Source: Dastarcus helophoroides | Taxonomy: Eukaryota > Arthropoda > Insecta > Coleoptera > Bothrideridae | Direction of reading: 5' to 3' | Assembly: GCA_028583605.1 (NCBI GenBank) | Contig: CM053332.1 | Coordinates: 25,508,566-25,572,565, forward strand | DNA: 64,000 nucleotides | Program-made: the position numbers and the translations under genes | Notes under the pieces: model-generated | Database searches by the model: none | What the model saw: the letters and a program-made list of their open reading frames with translations, nothing else | What the model was told of the DNA's origin: nothing | Shown here: positions 58,551 through 64,000 of the stretch, piece after piece | Layout: each line of letters begins with the position of its first letter | How positions within the stretch are numbered: the stretch's first letter is position 1

Positions 58551-59455
58551 ATGAAGTAACTTAAATATTTAAGGTTAAAAAAATAAATAAGAAATGCCAT
58601 TTGTTACGGTTGGGTTCCTATTAATCTTTATTTGGGCGAATGTTCCTTTTCAATTAAATTCCGAACGCTACAAAACTGTTAGATGTAATTTTTGTTAGCA
58701 TATTAATTTCCGTCATACGTCCGCTGGGATGAAATTAATATTCGAATATGGAACAAGGCGATCGCTTTTGTTAAAACCAAACGAACAAATCGCAGCTTAA
58801 AACAAAAGACCGCGGAAGGTGGTATTGATAATCGAGCTGAAACCGAATGCGAACACATCCTGAAAAACGTACTCGATATTTTTCGTCTTTTACAATATGC
58901 TGGTGGTCACACGACTCGATTAAGACATCACTATACAAGTGAAGTATCTCTATATTATAAGCGAGTGAACATGACCCGCGAAGAATAAACATGCTTTTAT
59001 ATTTCTGTATCCCTAGGTGACTCGATATAGGATCGATAAATATGTCTCTTTTCGGTAAAGCATACGAGTCGTTTATTTTTTTTTTTTCACGATTTATTGG
59101 CTCATTGTTCTTGTACGACAAAAAAATAAATAATTTATAAAGGTGGTCGATTCGCAGATGCATACTGCAAATTTAACTGCCGTTTTGGCGCAGGCCACTG
59201 AAATCGCAAAAATCGAAATTCCGAACAACTCGGTATCAACAATTAACTTGTCAGTGGAGCTGAATTGAAATTGCACTTCCAGTAAACAATTCAGCTACTC
59301 ACGAGAGTTTTACCTCAGAAAACTATTCCAAACTGACGTTGCATTAAAAAAAATCAATTTTCTATAAAATCAATGATCTGGCAGCGATGCATTTAACGAT
59401 AAGGTGAAACCTTATCACAACTTTGCTGAGGACTCGCGGCGTGGTGCCAAAATAT
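58551..59455. other. Low-repeat region, no gene recognised
   Basis: Complex sequence without repeats seen elsewhere. The 130-codon frame at 58,771-59,163 (- strand) has no recognisable domain, no upstream promoter-like signal and base composition like its surroundings. I do not call it a gene. Confidence 0.35.
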
Positions 59456-59459
59456 AACA

Positions 59460-60215
59460 CATTATCGTATCAACGAATTTGAACAAAACATCATTCTGCA
59501 ATCTGCACGATCCTTTTAGAGCTGTGCATAGTTCATTAAGTTAGTCTTATTATGTTCATTTAAACTAATTTTATAACTAAAATGGTGCATTTGATCGATA
59601 GCACCATTTATCAAAATTTGGCACCATCTTACCACATCCAGATTGCTGTAAAAGGGCGATAGATGGTGCTGTCGATCAAACATACTTTTTCATTTATAAA
59701 ATCACCTTGGATAAACGTAACTAATTTGTTTTGATTCAAGTTTTATTGGCTTTTTCTTCGCTAGTTACTTCTTCCACTAGATTTTAAGTAACCTTCTGTT
59801 AAGATTAAGATTGCTAATCCTCAACAAAAGAAGCCTCTGTTGAGGATTGGCAATCTATTATAGAGTGCCAATCCTTAACAGAAAGTTACTGAAAATCTAT
59901 GTGGAAGGAATAACTTGAAATACAAATCTTGTCCCCTGAAACCAAGAAAGATTAAAAAACACAACAGAGGTTGCTCTGTGTTTTTTAATCTTTCTTGGTT
60001 TCAGGGGACAAGATTTGTATTTCAATTTTTGAAGATAATCAAGGACCCACTAAAGTGGAATAAGTGGCCAATAAAACATGAATGAAAATAACACTGCTTC
60101 GCAAGATAATCAAAACTAATTTAATCACACAGCTTTTAAATGTTAAATAAATTGAAAAAAAGCTTTAAAGAGTTCATGCAGATTGCAGAATGATGTTTTG
60201 TTCAAATTCGTAATT
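59460..60215. mobile_element. Nested fold-back element
   Basis: The outer arms are ATCGTATCAACGAATTTGAA plus AACATCATTCTGCAATCTGC (59,463-59,510) and their inverted counterpart at 60,165-60,212. Inside, 59,745-59,790 and 59,890-59,920 pair partly (CTTCCAC...GTGGAAG), and GAGGATTGGCAATC/GATTGCTAATCCTC words around 59,808-59,880 pair again. The innermost insertion, 59,918-60,022, is an inverted repeat of the hammerhead element's GTCCCCTGAAACCAAGAAAG arm without the ribozyme motif. Confidence 0.75.
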
Positions 60216-61306
60216 GAGATACAAAACAAATTTAAAAACAGTTTTCCCATCAAGTCATAAAGCCAATGATACTGAGCCCCTAATTTGCAAATACTGTATT
60301 CAAATTTGTTGACCACCACCTTCAGTACTGAAGCGCCGTCGTTGTCAAATTCGTTAACTGAGATTACAAAGCAAAAACGATTTTAGTGTGTACTATCATC
60401 AAAATTCGATTTGTTTGGTATGGGCCGTAAAAATTTCTTTAATTGGGCGGTGTACGTTCCCAAATTTATATTTCCCAAGAAACGATATTAATACGTGACA
60501 GCTGATTCCATTAGTTGCTCCCCCAAAAAGTAATCTACAACGGGCATTACCGGCGCTAAAACACTTATTAAACAAAACTTATCGCCACTTATAAGCTTCC
60601 TTTCACTTTTCGGATGAAATAAACACCATTAACAGTCGATGATTTGGGCCCACTTAAGATAGTTTTAACGGCTTCAACCCTTAATTATATTCGGCTCTTT
60701 TTTCTTAACTTCTTAATTGCTTTTCGTCTGTATCCCTAATTAAATACTCGAGCGATATAAGTAGCTCTTCAGAGCGGGTCGACATGTGTTCTTTTTGATC
60801 CTAGGGTACACCTGTATTGACAGTGGTTTGTTTTCGTATGTCGGAAACCACCTTAATCGGTGAGTAAATAAGATGTCAGTCGGTGGTTCCCTTTGTCACG
60901 CACTGCAATTCTATAAAGTAAACAAATGGATGAATTGAGGCAGTAAAGGGCGATGCTTTTTCAATGTTCAATTCGCTGCAATTGTTAGTTATTCGTCAAT
61001 GACGACGCTTCAAAATTTGGACTTCAAAGCAAACCTTAAAAACGGAGTCTGAAACATGAAAAATGCTGCGCTGCTGAATTCTCTAGTATGTTGGTCATTT
61101 GCAGTCGATAACTTCAAACTCAACAAATCTAGCGTAGATATGGGGGAGCCTTCAGCTTTTTTTGAACTCGAGTGCTGCTTGTTTACGTAAATCTTTCAAA
61201 AGTCGATCTAAACCCATGGGTGCAATCTGGAGAGGTTTAGAGGAGCCAAGGCAACAAATAATTCGAAATTCATAAGACACAAAAGTAAATTGAGGTACCT
61301 CGGTGG
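60216..61306. other. Low-repeat region, no gene recognised
   Basis: Complex sequence up to the insertion point of the hAT-type element. No open frame of useful length or RNA gene seen. Confidence 0.4.
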
Positions 61307-63892
61307 CAGTGGCGGCTCGTAGCCAAAACTAATGGGGGTGCTGCTTGGAGTTTAAAAATTTTTAAGATTTCTACTAGAAATTTCGACATTTTCAAAACGT
61401 TACTTTTCGAAAATTTCGAATTTCTTTGAAAACTTGTCAATAAAAACTTTTGATAATGTCGCATTTCTTGAAAGGTTGGATTTTTTCCATATTTCTACTG
61501 TATTGCAAAATTTTTTCTTGTAATCTCGACCTTATTTTAATTTTGAGTATTGACAGTTTTGAAAAACTGCGAATACTCTTTTAAAAATTTCCGTATTTTC
61601 GTAAATATTTAGACTTTTCGGTGTTCTGTCTTTTTTTTGTAATTTTTTTTTGAAAATTAATTGTTACATTTTTTTAATTTTTACCATTTGAAAATTCTTA
61701 CTTTTTCTGAAAATGTAATTTTTTTCAAAACTGGACTTTTGACTTTTTGAATTTTCGACTTTTTTCTAAATTTCATCTTTGTTTATAATAATTTTTGAAC
61801 ATTATAATTTTTTATTGAAAATTTCGATTCTTAATAACTTCGATTTGTTTTTATTTAAATGCCACCTCTTTTTCAAAATTTCGACTTTTTTTTTGGAAAG
61901 TTTCGATTACTTTTTGAGTTTTTTTGTTGAAGATTTCGCTGCTTCTTAATTTTGGAAATTCTTTCAAAATTTCGACTTTTTTGAAAATTTTGAAATTTCA
62001 TGAAATATTTGACATTTTTGTAAAATTTTTTTGACTTAAAATTTCAACTTCTTAAAAAAATGTTCCACTTTGATTCAAAATCTTAGCTACCAAAAGTTTA
62101 AACTTTTTCCAAAATTTTAATTTCTCAATATTTCGACTTTTGAAAACCTCTACCTGATAATTTTCACTTGTTTTCAATTGTCCGGTTTCGAAAAGTTGAG
62201 TGCAAATTGCAAAATTTCTACAGGAAAAAATATTTTAAAGGAAAAATCTCCAGCATAAATCCAAATTTCAAAAAAATTCTTTGTATAAAATGTTTAGAGG
62301 AAAACACAAATTTCATAGGAAAAAAAAGCAACATTTTTTAGAGAAAAAATCGAAATTTGAAAAAAATTTGAAATAATTAATAGTTACAAAGGCGTAGAAA
62401 GGACATCGATTAAAAAAAATGTTATTTTTAGAATTTTCGACTTTTTTCTCAAACTTCCGCCTTTATTTCAAGTTTTGACTTTTTTCTCAAATTTCGACTT
62501 TTTTCTCAAAATTTCGACTTTTTTCTGGAAATTTCGAGTTTTTCTGAAAATTTAAACTTTTTCGAAATGTTACAAAGGCGTAAAAAGGAAATTGATTTAA
62601 AAAAATGTTATCTTTAGAAATTTCGACTTTTTTTCTCAAATTTTAATTTTAAGCTCGGAATTTTGACTTTTTTCTCGAAGGTTCGACTTTTTTCTCAAAA
62701 TTTCGACTTTGGTCTCAAAATTTTGACTTTTTTCTCAAATTTCGATTGTTTCTCGAAATTTTGACCTTGATATCGACATTTCGATATTTTTCTCAAGATT
62801 TCGACTTTAAATTCAAAATTTTAACTTTTTTTTCGAAATTTCGACTTTTCTCTCGCAAACTTCGATTTTTGTCTCAAAATTTTGACTTTTTTCTCGAAAT
62901 TTCGACTTTTTTTTCGCGAAATTTCGACTTTTTTCTCGAAATCTCGACTATTTTCCCAAATTTCAATTTTTTTCTCGAAATATTTCGAAATTTCGACTTT
63001 TTTTCTCAAAATTTCGACTTTTTTCTTAAATTTCAACTCTTCTGAAAATTTCGACTTTTTTTTCGCGAAATGTTGACTTTTTTCTCGAAATTTCAACTTT
63101 TTTCTCAAATTTCGATTTTTTTCTCGAAATATTTCGAAATTTCGCCTTTTTTCTTGAAATTTTGACTTTTTTCTCAATTTCGATTTTTTCTCAACATTTC
63201 GACTCTTTTTCCCGAAATTTCGTTTTTTTTTTAAATTTCAACTTTATTGTCGAAATTTTGACCTTAATATCGACATTTCAATATTTTTTCCAATATTTCG
63301 ATTTTAAACTCAAAATTTCGATTTTTTTTCTCGAAATTTCGACTTTTCTCGCAAAATTCGATTTTTTCTCTCAAATTCTCGACTTTTTTCTTAAATTTCG
63401 ACTTTTTTCTCGAAATATTTTGAAATTTCGACTTCTTTCCTGAAATTTCGACATTTTTCTCAAATTTCGACTTTTTTCTCGAAATGTTGACTTTAATATC
63501 GAAATTTCGACATTTTTCTCAAAATATCGGCATTTTTCTCGAAATGTCGACTTTAAACTCAAAATTTCGACTTTTTTTTTCTCAAAATTTCGATATTTTC
63601 TTAAATTTCGACTTTTTTCTCAAAATTCGATTTTTTTTTCTTCCTCAATACTTTTACAAAAATTAGTTTTTAAAAATGTGATTTTGATCAAAATTAAAAA
63701 TAAATTAGGTTTTTAAATGTCGTAACTTCGTAAAAGAAGCCTAAAATTTCTATAAAAAGAAATAAGAGAATATTTAAAATTTCTACAAAAAATTGTGAAA
63801 TGAAAAGTGTTCAGAAAATTTTGAGAAAAAAAACTCTTAAGCAAAATTGGGGGTGCTGCAGTTCTACAGTGCCTATACGCCAGCCGCCACTG
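61307..63892 (+). mobile_element. Non-autonomous hAT-type element, 2.59 kb, 8-bp duplication
   Basis: Left terminus CAGTGGCGGCTCGTAGCC at 61,307, followed by AATGGGGGTGCTGC. Right terminus GCCTATACGCCAGCCGCCACTG-type ending at 63,892, preceded by GGGGGTGCTGCAG. The perfect 8-bp direct duplication CTCGGTGG lies at 61,299-61,306 and 63,893-63,900. Both ends match those of 41,113-46,384, and the right end matches 40,250-40,528. No transposase; the interior is AT-rich, with a TTTCGACTTTTTTCTC minisatellite in its right half. Confidence 0.92.
62384..63640. repeat. AAATTTCGACTTTTTTCTC minisatellite inside the hAT-type element
   Basis: Dozens of imperfect ~19-20-bp units, as at 27,012-27,942. A larger 186-bp direct repeat (TTACAAAGGCGTA at 62,384 and 62,570) opens the block. 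Frames of 60-118 codons on both strands are by-products of the repeat. Confidence 0.85.
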
Positions 63893-64000
63893 CTCGGTGG
63901 TTTAGTCATGAAGTATTCTTTAAAATTCACGAATGCCTCTTGGAGCATCAAAAGCAAAACAATTTTTTACTAAAAACATAGATATTTGGTGGTTCATCAC

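Noticed and set aside
58771..59163. 130-codon frame on the - strand, the longest in the window
   Set aside because: No recognisable domain, signal or membrane pattern, and no supporting gene signals; expected by chance in 64 kb of AT-rich DNA.
62746..63666. Overlapping frames of up to 118 codons on both strands with FSKFRLF- and KSRNFEK-like repeats
   Set aside because: Direct translation of the AAATTTCGACTTTTTTCTC minisatellite; low-complexity by-product.

Overview
The window looks like repeat-rich heterochromatin from an insect-type (arthropod) nuclear genome. It is very AT-rich and shows no bacterial gene organisation. I could not support a single intact host protein-coding gene. The arthropod assignment is an inference from a mariner transposase relic, hAT elements with 8-bp target-site duplications and short solo LTRs. 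A beetle or similar insect would fit, but I cannot name the species.

Layout: bases 1-22,170 are mostly a satellite array on the + strand. Each monomer carries the same core of about 65 bp (starting GACAGCTATCTCCGAGGGG) in otherwise divergent AT-rich sequence. I see 169-bp units, ~297-bp units and a 1,002-bp higher-order unit. The array is interrupted by a low-repeat island with a solo LTR (8,640-11,690), a large palindrome (11,794-12,455) and a block of hairpins plus a hAT-type MITE (20,600-21,870). Bases 22,170-31,580 hold two solo LTRs, AT-rich filler rich in TTCGAC, hammerhead-bearing repeat copies and a broken mariner transposase. From 31,588 to 39,915 the same satellite returns on the - strand, with a 658-bp higher-order unit at its far end.

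Bases 39,957-64,000 are nested mobile elements and minisatellites. There are two full-length non-autonomous hAT-type elements with perfect 8-bp duplications (41,113-46,384, ATTAAACT; 61,307-63,892, CTCGGTGG) and a truncated third (40,141-40,528). Other elements are a ~20-bp GGACATGACCTCA minisatellite (47,285-47,605), a ~270-bp AT-rich tandem family that flips strand near 50,600 (49,400-57,080), a 129-bp tandem array of hammerhead-like motifs (53,637-54,054) and two fold-back repeats (57,085-57,895; 59,460-60,215).

The two most interesting signals are these. First, a dispersed repeat carries all the conserved core nucleotides of a hammerhead self-cleaving ribozyme with a very short stem III; four copies lie in tandem at exactly 129 bp. 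Second, the satellite core is preserved across monomer classes whose flanks no longer align. Positions and periods were counted by eye. Copy numbers, identities and RNA folds have not been computed.
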